NCBI RefSeq assembly: GCF_004664715.2
Contig: NC_051076.1
Span: 1 to 64,000 of the forward strand
DNA: 64,000 bases
Reading direction: 5' to 3'
DNA from: Peromyscus leucopus
Taxonomy: Eukaryota; Chordata; Mammalia; Rodentia; Cricetidae
The translations under genes were made by a program, and so were the position numbers. Under the pieces are notes generated by a model. It searched no databases and had not been told where the DNA came from. It was given only the letters and a program-made list of their open reading frames with translations. Positions 11,230 through 24,014 of the stretch are shown here, one piece after another; position 1 is the first letter of the stretch, and every line of letters begins with the position of its first letter.

Positions 11230-14070
11230 TTTTTGCCTCAAATAACAGCAGAATATATAGTGACATTTTGTAAAAATGCTGATGACATAAATAAATTCAA
11301 CTCTAATAAGAGGCCAAAATATCAAAATTACAGGAAAAACCATTTTATACATGCTAATATTGAATTAAAATTTCAGTGCCTTAAAATTACGTCAATTATA
11401 TTAAGATTTGCTTTAGCCTCTAATAACTCGAAGGATAATTTGCTACTTCTGCTAACACCAAAAAAATTTGCAAGTTTCTTAAGTGATGAGACAGGGAACT
11501 TCAGAAAGCCCGGAATGTGAGCAGACTTTGTTCAGGGAGAAAATAAATGTATCTTCAATAGGCAAGAGAAGGATGCCTACCTGTCCTTCAAAGCACAGAT
11601 GTTCAGCAGTTCTTGTTGGCCCTTGGCAAATACTAGTGCACACCAATGTTTTACTTCAAAAGATTCGGGGCATTTGATCATTCTCTATATGTTATGTATA
11701 GACAAATGTGTAAGGAAAACACCCATATCTAAGGCTAACCCAAATTGAAAGTATGGTTCAGAGAGCTAGGGTGTATTATACAGAAACAAAATATGATCTT
11801 GGCCCTGCCAAGAATTGTGGGAGTCAGGGAGGGTCACAGTCATAAAAAGGCTCTTGTATCTGAGCCCCCACTGTGAAAGCACCCTAATAAGAGATGCCCC
11901 AGCCCCAGTGCATGCTTAATTTTGATTCTGTCACTCAGGATGTATCCTAAGTCACAGCATAAAACCAAGAACTGTGCACACTTTTAAAAAACCTGAAGGA
12001 GAAAATGATACAGTTTTAAGTCATTCCACTCACTTATACATAAAGACTCTACTTCACATATTAATGTTTATATTTACATCCCTTAAATGCAATTCTCAAA
12101 CTTTTCAGCTACTGTAGCAAAATACCTGACATACTCTACCTTTTCTCTGAAGCTATATCACCTGTAAGTAGACAATGGAGTTTGGTGGCTATGGATACAG
12201 AGTACAGACTCCCATAATTTTAAAACTATATAAATGGAATCATTTACCATTTTATAGATAAAACACTGCTACTTATGACAGATTACCTTCAGTTTGAACA
12301 TGTCTTGACACGAAAAGAAAGTCAAAACAATGTTAGACTGTTTTAAATGGAAAATTGCTTTTATACCACTTTAAATGTAACATTAAAACCTGCTAACTGT
12401 GTTAGAAGGGAAGCAGCGTATACTTTCTTTTAACAACATTTCTCCTAACCGGAAAAGATAAAGTATTACTATCAATTTTAAATGCACGCTGTAATTTTTT
12501 AGGTTAGTACTTGATCACTCAAGCATTGCTTCTTTAGTATGATAAAATATTGAAAGATAATAAAATTCAGAATACTTTTTGGAAAAGCAAAAAATTGACA
12601 TGCTAATCATACATTAATATTTCAGAAACATCCTTCAATAGATGAGTTACTATCATTATGATATTAATATAAATCAAAATTTGAAATTGTTTATGTGGAT
12701 TCTGGAAGCACTCTATGTATATATAAAATACTCAATAAATGTTTGCAGGAACATAATTAATGAAGACTTTAGAACTGTATAGAATATGAACTCCTGTTAC
12801 TGTCTTGACAGAGAACTTAGCTCACACACTGTTATTATAGACATTTTTCAAACATGAAGTATTAGTCTATAATGAAAATGTTAGGAAATGAATCCAAACT
12901 ACCTTTTAAGTTATAAAGTATATGATTATCATTAAGATGAGGTGTAGATCTCATTTCAAGAAAATTAAACTTCTGTTTAATAACATGCATTACTTAATCA
13001 AACGAAGTCATAATATAGAAGTGTTTGTACTTTACCAGCCTTAAGTGAACTGCAGAATTTCTAAACTGCTGCTGAGCTGCTACCAAAGCCCTGGTCAGCA
13101 CGCTGTGTCTGAACATACTATAGTTTATCCTATAAGATTTAATGTAATGTCCTCAAGTTATTTCCTCTCCAAGAGTAATAATAGGATGGCAACACATAAC
13201 AGACAAATTCTGTTTTATGCAGAGATGATGAGAACAAAAGTAAAAGAATTCTAATGAGTGTGAAGGGCTCTCTCTCTTAAAATAAGTTTCTTTGCACTAC
13301 AGAATTGTGTTTCAAAATACCAACTTCCCTGATGTCTTTCAAAACTTTAAGTTAATAAAAAGTGTTAAAAGCTGAGAAAAGTATCTTTTGAGAATGCTGC
13401 TGGAATGAACAGAACACCTTGAATTTCTGAGTTAAAAATTTAAATCTTAGTAAGAGATTTTTGATAAGTATTAATAAAAATGAGCTATTTTATTAGAAAA
13501 CTTATAAATAACAAGCGTGTCTTCAAAATTTCAAACGTAACTTTGAGTCTATACTAAGACAAGTGAATTCTGCAAAGCATCATGAGTGATATCTCAGGAA
13601 ATAATATGTCAGAGAGAGTTCCATGGACCAGGTAGTAAGTGTCTCCTTGCTAACATGCCACTGCAGTCGAGAGCATCAATCTGTGATGTTAAACGATAGT
13701 GCCAAACCACGTAGAAAAAGTCAATTTTTAAATAAGAGCTTCATTAAATCACAGTAAAAATGTAATTATCTGTTTTTTTTCATATTTTGAATGAATGAGA
13801 ACAAAGGAAAAAACAAATACTCTTAAAAATTGAAAACCCTAAATTATTGATTCTCTACATAAGTCCCATTCTAAGACTATTGAAATAATAGTTCCTAGTT
13901 CTTGTGCTCAAATCCAAAATAAACCTTGAGTTGTCCACGATCTCTTCTATGCACTGTGGTCCAGAAATTAATCATCATCAAAAAATTTTAAGGAGGATGC
14001 AAATGAAAATTCCTGGAGATATGATGCAATAGTCTTATACTACTCCAAATGTATGAATGATCATATTCAG
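11230..14070. other. Repeat-poor AT-rich intronic DNA
   Basis: I find no SINE, L1 or LTR signature in this stretch. Small open frames (11.2-11.7 and 13.0-13.3 kb) show no protein family motif and lack exon-like splice borders. See the finding on possible conserved non-coding sequence. Confidence 0.55.
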
Positions 14071-14075
14071 TTTCC

Positions 14076-14076
<1 letters not shown>

Positions 14077-14128
<52 letters not shown>

Positions 14129-14133
14129 CAGAC
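14077..14133. repeat. (GATA)n microsatellite
   Basis: About thirteen GATA units end in GACA variants. Confidence 0.96.
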
Positions 14134-14139
14134 ATATAC

Positions 14140-17100
14140 ATAGAGTATTAAAGGTAATTGTGGAATAGTGAAAGATAAAACAGCCTTCCCTGCCTAAGAT
14201 AAAATACAGAACAAAGAATAAAATCAATGTAATTCTTTTTTAAGCAAATAATTACCTATGGAACTTTTTTAAGTCTCAAAAAATGGCATTTAAATTTTTC
14301 CAAAGGAATATAATTATCTATAATGAACAAAATGACTAATTCTCAGCTATTCAAATCTAATGTGATAAAAAAAAATGGTTCTATAAAAAAGAATGCATAT
14401 TAGCTATACAAACGGCAAGAAACCTTGATTCTTTGCTTTTAGGTATCATTTACTATGATACAGCTTTCAGCTAACTCGGCTGTGAGTATTCCATAAGTAG
14501 CCACTATAGCAGTGATTTCATTCCTAACAGCTATCTCAACAACACCGGATGATGTAATAACAGCAGACACACACAGCAGAAAATAACTTAACACAGACAA
14601 AACTCACAAGTTGTTCTTTATGATCTGCTTTGTGACAAAGCATAATTTCCCAGGAATGGCAATTATATAACTATATAATCCTTCCAGACTATGAAAACAC
14701 ACCAAATACAAAAGAACAGAAATCTGCAAAAATGCACAGATCAGTGTTTCTTTAAAATCCAGTAATATATGTTGTTTTACAGTCTGTTTCTAAATTGTTC
14801 AGAAAAATAATTAGGGAACATCAAATGTGTTAGGCTAATGTAGAAAGAATTTTGTTGGATATATTACTTAGATGCATCTTTCCTGATTGCTTAAAAATGA
14901 GAGCAAGAAACAAAAAAGAGCCACAAATATTTGAATAACAAAAGATCTTAACAATACATCTTATCCCATTTTAGTCTTCACAGACTCTCTGACCTACCCA
15001 GAAACAGAATATTGTACATACTTTTCAGATAAGTATTTAGTATTGTGACATATACCTGGCAAAAAAGCTCCTTCTTTAATCAGGCAATCATAATTGTCAA
15101 GGCATATGAAAAGAAAGAGACCTAAAATACAGATAACACTTTAAACTACGTGGGAGACACATTATTTCATATGCTGTGCTCTCTGTAAGACATTTCTATT
15201 GTAATTTTCTTATTGCTATTGTGACAGAGGGAAAATTCTAATAGCTTCAGAATCACATGTATTCAGCTTTTTTCGAACACCTATAAAATATAAAAAACAG
15301 TTTAATGCTCGTTTTCTACAATTCTGAATTCACATTCAGAAGAGAGCCATCAAAATTGACTATACGTGAGATAAGTAATGCTGACAGAGCCCTCTGGCTC
15401 CTCACTTGCCCAGGATCCTCTCACGGGTTCACATTACTGCACTCGGGAAGAATACCTATCTGCCGAACGCTGACTTACAGCATCTAGAACAATATTAAAC
15501 TGGCAACAGGAACACAGAGAACTTCCTGACACAGTCTGATAAAATTCCAAGTGGAATCTCTGATATGCTAATTAAGAACCCAGAAGCAGTAAAATGTAGA
15601 CTTGGGAACTAGGGAAGGACATCTTGGAATGCTGTCAATTTAAATTTGATCCACCGAATTTTTTTCCTTTGTAGTTAAATATCTGAAACCATTTTGTTAT
15701 GATTTCCTTAATTAAATCAAAACAAAATCATTACCATTTGGCTTAGATTATTTGGGAGAAAAAATATATATATATATGTTTTCACGCTGACTTTATGTTA
15801 GAAATTTTACCACTAGACATACACTTGAAGCAAGGTTTCTTCTGAATCTGAGATGAGATCCAGATTAAAAAGGGAATTTGAATTTTTGTTTTCTGAAACA
15901 TTTGTACATATTCACACTCTCTCCCTCTGTCTCTCTCTCCCCTCCCCCTCTCCCCCCTTCATAGAAATCACATCTCTAACAATGCTCTTTCTAATCCGCA
16001 TCTGGGATCCGAGTTACTGTATGTTCCTCTCCTCTGTCTTTGATCTTCCTTAGACCTCAGCTCACTGCTAACTGTCTTGGGTGGTCTCCCATCAGGGCTC
16101 AGGGACCGGGCTTCCTGGCTATTGGCTGCCTTCTTGGGATCCCCTCAGCTGTATTCTTACATGCATCTGACAACTGGATCAGCTCAAAGAGACTATGCTT
16201 TGGAGCACCTCCCTAGCACATATACTCTTTCTCAAACAATCTCACTTTTGTAGTTGACTCAGAACAAATAATTATATGAACACTTCAGCTGTTATACTCA
16301 ATAATACAGTCGAAATGAAGAGAAATTTCACATTATGTATAAGCCAGAGCTTGGTTTTCATGCTCGGACTAAAAAAAAAAAAATCAATTCCAGATTGATT
16401 TTTATGTATATATCGTTATTGTCAGAGGATTAATTGATGAATTTTTCATTTGATGAGTCAGGTGGAATAAGCTCTAAGGCACTTAGTGAGTGGAATTCTA
16501 ATTTACTCTGGTTCTTCACACTCTGCAGTAAACTCATCAATTTTGATATTTTTTCTTCATTTACTTGTCCCCAATATTTCCACAATAAGGCTCCAAACCA
16601 AAAGTCAAGGAAATTCAGATGCCAGTAGCTCTGTATTTTTAATTAGACTTCAGAAAGATATTAAATCTCTATTTGACTTTAATCTGTCCATTTCGAGTTT
16701 TTATGTTACCATGTTAAAAAAAAACTCTACAATTTAACCAGTTTTATATCTTTATATAAAAATATTCTGATAAAAAAGTACAATACCACCAGTATATGAT
16801 ATTATGACCTGGCAATGTGACCCTAGACAAATTATAAAATTTTATTGTCTCCAAAATTCACATTCTTATGATTAATGAAAATGCTGTAAGTAAAATATTT
16901 ACAAGTAAATACACTTTGTTGATCAAGTGTTACATTTAAAAAAATTAACTTAAAATATTATTACCTATTTTCAAATGCTGTAGGAAAACAAAAGTAACAA
17001 GTTCTTCTTCATATTTTCATTTAACCAAGAGAACATCTTAGAAGGTAGCCGTGACTGCCAAAGCTAACCTGCTGTATCTCAATCTTTTATGCAAATAATA

Positions 17101-17330
17101 GTCTTCTATTTGTATAAAGTAAGATAGTATTTGAAAACAAAAGGTCATATACATTCATAGAATGTGCTTCTGTGCTAACCTAAATAGCTATATCAAAGCT
17201 CTTTTAAAGAATTTTCTGCTTCCCTTTGTAATTTATTTTGGGGGGGTGATATTTTTTTCAAAGACATCTTTTCATCTTTACTGTTCTCTATAAATTTCCC
17301 TTTTTCTGTACCTTCTGATGCTAATTCCTT
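14140..17330. other. Repeat-poor AT-rich intronic DNA
   Basis: No dispersed repeat is recognised. There is a pyrimidine-rich patch (CT-rich, 15918-15960) and short A and G runs (16371-16383, 17233-17239). No exon is supported. Confidence 0.5.
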
Positions 17331-17344
17331 GTTCTAATTCAAAT

Positions 17345-17840
17345 TCAGGTGCTAACAGATGTGGTAGACTGTTTGGATTCTGTAGTTAATCTCCAAAGGT
17401 CCCATATGTTTCTGTAGTAAGAAGGGCTGCATCCTCCTCCTTCGGCATTTAAACTCATCAACAGGAGTCTTTGGAAGCCCTGAGAAAAGTCAGCTGTGGG
17501 TTCTGACTCTCCCAGTGCTGTGACTGCATCCACAGAACTACCAGCATCAAGGACGGGGGCAAGGGGTCGTGTTCAACTAAGACTAAAAGACCCTCCCCTC
17601 CTCTATTCTTGCAAGCTTCTCCCTTTCTACCTCAATGACCTTGTCACTTTCCTTCATTACTTTGTCTTCTGCAGACACTAGAGCCAATAACGGCAGCATC
17701 TTCAGGAGAGAAAGAATAGCTTGGAGCATAAGCTGAATGAAAAACTGACTCCAAGTCACTGTTGCTGGCCTATTGCCTACCTCCTTAGAAATGAATACAA
17801 GAGCCTGGACTACCTCGGCACTAACCCATTCCAAGTATAG
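17345..17840 (-). pseudogene. Possible decayed coding relic of unknown family
   Basis: On the minus strand, 17834-17583 reads an open frame rich in ordinary protein-like composition (for example ISKEVGNRPATVTWSQF, KVIEVEREKLARIEEGRVF) ended by a TAG. A shifted frame then resumes at 17533-17345 (VTALGESEPTADFSQGFQRL, WDLWRLTTES). Two adjoining protein-like frames separated by a stop and a frameshift suggest a decayed retrocopy or an old transposon-derived ORF. I cannot name the parent protein. There is no clear poly-A tail or target-site duplication and no splice borders. Chance is a serious alternative. Confidence 0.3.
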
Positions 17841-17849
17841 AACAATGTC

Positions 17850-20195
17850 TCAAAAATCCAACTAAAAAAAGCATGATGTGATGATAAAATTTCCAGAAAA
17901 ACACACTTTTCTATTTATGCTGAGTACATTTTTTTAAATTCATACCAGCTTCATAATATTTACTTTTATGTCTATGTAACAAACTAAAGTTTACAACTGC
18001 TGGTGTGATATTAAGCGCTACAAATCTTACACTAAGGCCCAATGTAATAGAGCAATGTTACTCAAAATTATTACAGTGATTAAACTATTTTAACACTGAA
18101 TAATTTTAATCTGTACTCCCTCAATTTCATGAAAAGCCTTTTAATTACTGATACACCAAAAGGGCGTGGTATCAGAGTATGAAACAAACACCAAACCTAC
18201 TCTAATTAGTCTACATAAATAAATTAGTCTGCAACAAAAATATCCCTCCAAAGAAGATACTCATTACTATGCCAAAAACCATACTAATTTATACTATTTT
18301 TCTCTATTCATGACAGAGTAAAACCAAAATCAAACTGCATAACATAAAGTATGATAAACCACCCAGTCTTAAATAGTTCACCAATGGTTAAGGAGCATTG
18401 GAAACCAGATGCTTTTACATGTTACTACCATTCTAAATCCCAGTCTCATAGCTAATATGGAGCTATGAGAATTATCTCTGATAACAATGGTATAGAAGCA
18501 AATGGAAGAACTAGAAATTAAGAGGATTTGCCTAAATCACAGTGTCTATTGCACAAAATTAACGATGCTGAATGTACTAGTAAGAGTACATATTTCTTAT
18601 TAAGTTACATGTAGATGCAGTAATTGTTTGAAAAACAACAACTACTATAGTAACTGCTTCATTGACAATGAATTGTTTTTATGAGTATTTAATTGCGAGA
18701 GAAGCTAGGGACTGAATTTGAAATAACTTTTTAGAAAATTTATTTGGAAGGACTAAGTAAAGTTCTTAAACTATTGAAAAGTTTAAAAAAAAACGACAGC
18801 AGTTTTTTTTAGCAGTATGTAGAAGAGGAATAATGAATGATAACTCCCTTTATCTCTATAGCACTAAATTTATAGCTTCAATCATCAGAGATATGAGTTT
18901 TATAATCTCTACATAAATATGATCTATACAGAAACTTATTGATACAAAAACAACCAATTGGTATTTGCAGTAACTTGGGATTGACAGCCCAGTTTGATTG
19001 ATAACCTTGGAAGACCAATTTCTCATTTTAGCTTGTAAACCTCTTTCTGAAATGTATTACCTCCTCTATAACTGAGATGAGCTAATGGTGTTTCCATACT
19101 TGGGATCCATCAGGCTAATGATACAGACGTGAATGTCTAGAATACTGGACTGAACATGTAGCAGACAGAGCACATTCCAGAATTTGTTTATTTCATGTTT
19201 ACCTTTCTTATGAATTTAAAGGTAAGCAAACATGGAAAGCTGGCACATCACATGGCATGGTTACTATTGTAACTTCATGACTTATCACGTGAGTGATTTC
19301 CTCCCCAGGCCCTCTTGCTTCCCACACTGCCTTCCACACTCCATCAAGGACCATGAGTCTTGCACTACAGTCAGATGCTTCCTTTATTTGTTCTGAAAAA
19401 CCAAGCACTTCATTAGTTTGTTTACCTTTATGAAGTAATACTGCCATCTTGTGGGCTCAAAAAGATTCCTGGTAAACAACATCAAAGGCGAGTTGCATTG
19501 TTCTACTATAGGCATAAACACAAACTTTGTCTTTGCTTCAATTTACTTCGGAATATATTGCCATGTCCAGCCCTTGAGTATGCCTGATAATGAAGAATGT
19601 AGTCTACACTGAACAGACTTTACATGGTAATAATCTTGGCTGGACTAGGTAAACCACAAATATGTCCTCTAGCAGATCCCCAAAAGGCTCAAAAATCTGC
19701 AAAGAAATCTTAATGGAATTAGGGAAATAATAAAGAAATGGATAAATGAAATGAAATGATTTTTCACAGAGAAATCTATGAAAGTCAATCCACCCCAGAA
19801 CCACAAATAAAGACAATGGATACAGTCTGAAAGAGCAGGCTCTCCTGAAGAAAGTGTGCTATAGTTTTCTTAACATCCCATTTTTCCCTTCTGACCCTCA
19901 GTTAATGTGTGCAGATAGGTTTCCAAGGAAGACTTGAAATGATAATGAAGATGATACTGAAGAAAATGTTGAGTCTACTTAGAAAGATCACACAGGTCCT
20001 CCAAATACAAACCTCATAGAACACAGATCAAAGGAACCAGAAAAGGTTCAAGAGATGTACCCTTTTGACAATCATTCTTTTTGTCAGCATCTGTCTACGC
20101 AATGTTCCCAAAGACAGTGCGTATGCTTGAGGCCTCACTACTGCAGGAAAGGTGAGTACAGGTATTATCCTTATCTGGCAGACAAGAAACTGTTC
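17850..20195. other. AT-rich intronic DNA with one MIR-like patch
   Basis: Apart from the MIR-like segment near 18.4-18.55 kb I see no repeat or gene. Open frames at 19.2-19.8 kb carry no motif I recognise. Confidence 0.5.
18395..18550 (+). repeat. MIR-like ancient SINE
   Basis: 'gaagaactagaaattaagag' and 'gatttgcctaaatcacagtg' resemble the MIR block before and after the 'cttgcccaaggtcaca' core. It is highly diverged. Confidence 0.4.
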
Positions 20196-20200
20196 ATAAG

Positions 20201-20405
20201 TGGTTGGGGAGACAGTGCAATTGGTGAAGTTCCTGCTGTGCAAGCAGGGAGACCTGAGTTCACTAACCGGCACCCACACAAAAGCTAGGTGTGGTGGCAC
20301 ACGGCTGTTATCTCAGAAATAGGGAGGTGTAGACAGAAGGCCTCTGGGGCTCACTAATCAGGTAAGCCAGGTCCCAGAGAGAGACCCCATCTCAAAGAAA
20401 AAAAA
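20201..20405 (+). repeat. B4-type tRNA/B1 composite SINE (first of a pair)
   Basis: 'ggttggggagacagtgcaat', 'cctgctgtgcaagcagggag', 'acctgagttcactaaccggc' and then 'agctaggtgtggtggcacac' with an end 'gagagaccccatctcaaag' plus A tail. Confidence 0.75.
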
Positions 20406-20441
20406 TGTTGAAATGGAAGTTGGATGGACATGTAGAGAGAT

Positions 20442-20745
20442 GGGGGGGGGGGGCGGACACGAGGCTCAGGTTAAAGCACTTGTTAAAGTACAGGTGCAGG
20501 CCCTGAGTCAGAGCCCAGCACCTATGTAAAAGCGATGTGTGACACGGTGCGCGTGGATCACAGCAAAGGCGTGGGTTCCCTGACAAAGCCAGGCTACCCA
20601 AAGCAAGTCTCAAGCTCAACAAGACCCCTGTCTTCAAAATACTGTGGGAACGAACAGAGGAAGACATTCTCAGTTGACTTCTGGTCTCCACCTGCGCGGG
20701 TACGGTGGGGCTGTCACCTCCACACATACACAGACGCCCCCCCCC

Positions 20746-20748
<3 letters not shown>
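20442..20748 (+). repeat. B4-type composite SINE (second of a pair) with G-run head and C-run tail
   Basis: It starts at a 12-G run (20442-20453) and carries 'ccctgagtcagagcccagca', 'aagacccctgtcttcaaaat' and 'gaagacattctcagttgact', the usual 3' unit of this SINE. It ends in a C run (20737-20746). It lies in the same orientation, about 40 bp after the first copy. Confidence 0.65.

Positions 20749-20806
<58 letters not shown>
20749..20806. repeat. (GA)29 microsatellite
   Basis: An uninterrupted GA run directly follows a C run. It produces long R/E open frames on one strand and S/L frames on the other, none of them real genes. Confidence 0.97.
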
Positions 20807-20808
<2 letters not shown>

Positions 20809-20964
20809 AAAAGATAAATGCTTTCTGAGGAACACTACCTAAGGTCGACATATGACCTAAAAATGGACACATACATATACACACACAATAATACATGTTT
20901 ACACACATACATACAAAGAGAAAGAGCTCAAGCTCCAAACAGCTAATGTCATATATTATTAAAG

Positions 20965-21035
20965 ATATTTTAATAGCATCCAGCACTTGGGAGGTTGAGG
21001 CAGAAAGAATAAGGCAACCCAGGCTCAAAAAAATA
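20965..21035 (+). repeat. B1-like fragment with internal deletion
   Basis: 'catccagcacttgggaggtt' and 'gaggcagaaagaataaggca' are B1 central blocks; the remainder is missing before an A-rich end. Confidence 0.5.
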
Positions 21036-21039
21036 ATTA

Positions 21040-22700
21040 ATTCATGTATCCAAGTAAGATCATTAAGTATCAATATATGGACAAGATTTCTGTCACTGTG
21101 AATTAATAGAAAAAATGATAGAATATATGTGTGGAAAACAGGCAAAAGCAAAATGTCAATCAGAAAATATTGTACTATCGCAACAACCCGGTGAGAAGTA
21201 GAAACTAGCAATTACTATTTAAGTAAAGTTTTGCACTCATTTACATGCTAAGTAAAAAGCAAAGCTGCTCTCACCAAGCATTCATTTAAACCTCAAAAAA
21301 GTATAAAATACATACTTACACTGTACTGTAACAATGGCTAATAACTAGATATTACCTATGCTTCACAAAGTTTAAGAGTGTGATTTAAGTAATATTCTCA
21401 ACTGATGATATTTATGCTTCAAAGAGATAAGACTTACTTCAAGTGTGGAGCAAAGCCAAAGGAGGAATTCGCATTAAGTTAGCCTGGATAGTCACATGTT
21501 GTTACAACAGTGTATAATTCTAAAAACCTTCACCTTGGTTCTTGAGCTCTGAATATCAGATAGCTCATAAATTATTAGTGCCTAGAAGCTCTTAACTGAT
21601 GTAACTTCCTAACTTCGGTTACCAAGAGCAAACCAGAAAAAACTTATCTTACAACGTATACTTTGCACTGACTTTCTGAGAAAATTCTAGAGAAATACTA
21701 ATTCAAAAAGTATCCTCACTACGGAAATATTCATGACAAAGGTCTTCCAAGATAAATACAAGATAAACAGGAGAAACAAGAAAATTCACAAAGAAACATA
21801 AAGTCATAGCTTTTAGACAACAACATTTATAGCAGAAAGCAGAAACAGAATAGATGACCTAATGTGTATTTTACATTCTACATCATTTCAGCTGTTTCTT
21901 ACAAATCAAAAGAGAGGTAAACATTATCTCTATTCCCTAATACATCGCAGAGATGTTCCAGCTCAAACAGTCACAGTATCTAGGGCCAACATTCCAAACT
22001 GAGTTTGTCAGCGGCAAGAATCACGCCCTGCCGACAATATTCTCTAGTAGCACATTGCATGGGATTGCTGCAACGCACTATGGTTTGGAATTTCCACCTT
22101 GTTAAATTTGATGGAGTAAAGAGGCATCATCCTCATCTTATAAGTAGAAAAGCAGACTCACATAGATGAACTTCTTTAATTTCCATAAATATTTGGAAAC
22201 AAGAGGGAAAGCTGGAAGCCAGATGAGTGCATTTCTTTTTCTTATATGTCTAAGTGACTCTGTTCTTCAGTAAATCAATGTTTCTCATGTTTTGTTCCAT
22301 TTGTTCATTTGCTAAATGAGGGTGATTATAACACACTGGCTCCTCTAACATTTGTCATCTCGTTCCACATCCCATTTTACCATTGGCCTAGAAATGTAGT
22401 TCCTTTTGAGGTTTAGCCTCATCCTTTGATTTCCTCGCTGAACTTATCCTCTCCAGCCTCCTTTATAGCTAACTGTGCCCTTTCTGCAGCTCAGCTAACT
22501 ACTCTCTGTTCCCACATTCACAGCACAGAAAACTATTTCTTCATTGTTAACCTCCAGCTTCTTGACTTCTGTTTTTGTAAACCAGCCAATCATAAGCTGA
22601 ATTTATCTTTGAACACAACAAAAGGAAAACTCCACCTTCCAAAAGTTTGTAACTAGTGAAATAACTGTTCTTTACCAAGTTGCTAGTAAAAAACAAAACA
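21040..22700. other. AT-rich intronic DNA with MIR-like patches
   Basis: Possible MIR cores occur near 21905-21985, 22105-22170 ('catcatcctcatcttataag' then 'agcagactcacatagatgaa') and 22280-22350 ('catttgctaaatgagggtga'). Otherwise I see no gene or repeat. Confidence 0.4.
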
Positions 22701-22720
22701 AAAAAAAACCCAGGCGATTT

Positions 22721-23247
22721 AGGTGTCTAATTTCATTCTTCCATGTGTGGACATCCAGTTTTCCCAGAACCATCTATTGAAAATGTTACCTTTTCACCAG
22801 TGTACACTTTGGCATCTTTGCCAAATATCAGACGGCTGTAGCTACAGGCTTGGGTCTCTTTTGTGCCATTGCTCTGCATGGCTGTTTTATTCCTGTCCCA
22901 TGCTGTTCTGATTACTATAACTTACTATATATTATAGCTATAATAGATCTGGATCCCTCCAGTGTTGTTCTTTTTGTTAAGGATTGCTTTGGCTATCTGG
23001 ATTCTTTTATGGTTCCATATGAACTTTAGGATGCTTCTTTCTATAAAGAATATTGTGGATATTTTGATGAGGATTGCATTAAATCTATAAATTGCTTTTG
23101 GTAGGGTGCTCGTTTTCAAGATATTAATTTTACCAATCCATGAAAATGGGAGGTATTTCCATTTTCTTATGTCTTCCTCCATCTTTTTGTTCAGAGATGA
23201 ACTAATCATTGGCCATACTTGCCCATATATGACACCAACAAATATTT
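22721..23247 (-). mobile_element. L1 ORF2 C-terminal fragment, minus strand
   Basis: The minus-strand translation carries L1 ORF2 signatures such as [37 protein letters not shown] and [15 protein letters not shown]. It belongs to the region after the reverse transcriptase and is in the same strand as ARB2A. It is truncated at both ends and contains stops. Confidence 0.88.
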
Positions 23248-23449
23248 TCACTTAGGCAGAGGAAGACACCAATAAAGGAACAAAGAAACAAGAGAATCAA
23301 AAGTGAGTAGGAAACACAGGAGGTAAAAGGTTTACGAACACCAAGTGTAGGTAGACTGGGATGGGTTATGCTAACTATAAACTTGGAAAAAAAAATCTAG
23401 AGTCACTTGGGAGATGAGCTTCTGATCCATCTGTCGATATTATTTTAAT

Positions 23450-23740
23450 TAATTAAGGAAGGAAGACCTCCACACATACACCCTAAACTGTGGGTGGCAT
23501 CATTCCTTAGGGAGGGAATTCTGCACTGTATAAGACTGGAAAAAGCAAGAGCCACACATCAGCACATATGTGTGCCTGGTTCTCTGCCTAAGGCTACAAT
23601 GCAGCTGACCAACTGTCTTACGTACCTATGACGTATCTGCAATGATGGGTTCTAACCAGGAACCCTGAGGCAGAACGAGTTCTTTATCCCTTCAGTTCCT
23701 TTTGTAGGGTACTTTATTACAGCAATAGACAAAGAAACAA
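23450..23740 (+). repeat. Rodent interspersed repeat, partial
   Basis: 'ttaattaattaaggaaggaa', 'actgtgggtggcatcattcc' and a terminal 'gtagggtactttattacagc' with 'aatagacaaagaaac' match a very common muroid repeat, the reverse-orientation relative of the element at 331-717. It lies between two L1 fragments. Confidence 0.55.
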
Positions 23741-23744
23741 AATG

Positions 23745-24010
23745 CATGGTTGGGGCTTCTATTTGACCTTGCTGATCTATTTTTTGTTTTTTAGTCCATA
23801 CCACACTGCTTTATTCACTCTGTAATATTGCTTGAAGTCTAGCATGGCAACCCTGTAGCATTGTTATTTTTGCTCTCGATTTCTTTGGCTGTTCTTTTGT
23901 GGTTCCACACAAATTTATAAGGTTGTTAGCTTGTTTGTTTTTCCATTTCTGTGAAGAATGTCATGGAAATTTTGATTGGGACTGTACTAAATCTGTCAAT
24001 TTCGTTTGAT
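23745..24010 (-). mobile_element. Second L1 ORF2 C-terminal fragment, minus strand
   Basis: It covers the same ORF2 part as 22721-23247 ('ttctttggctgttcttttgt', 'ggaaattttgattgggactg'), in the same orientation and more diverged. It is a separate copy, not the continuation of the first. Confidence 0.75.
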
Positions 24011-24014
24011 AAGA

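Noticed and set aside
20392..21211. Long frames with S/L or R/E runs
   Set aside because: They are translations of the (GA)n tract and its SINE flanks.
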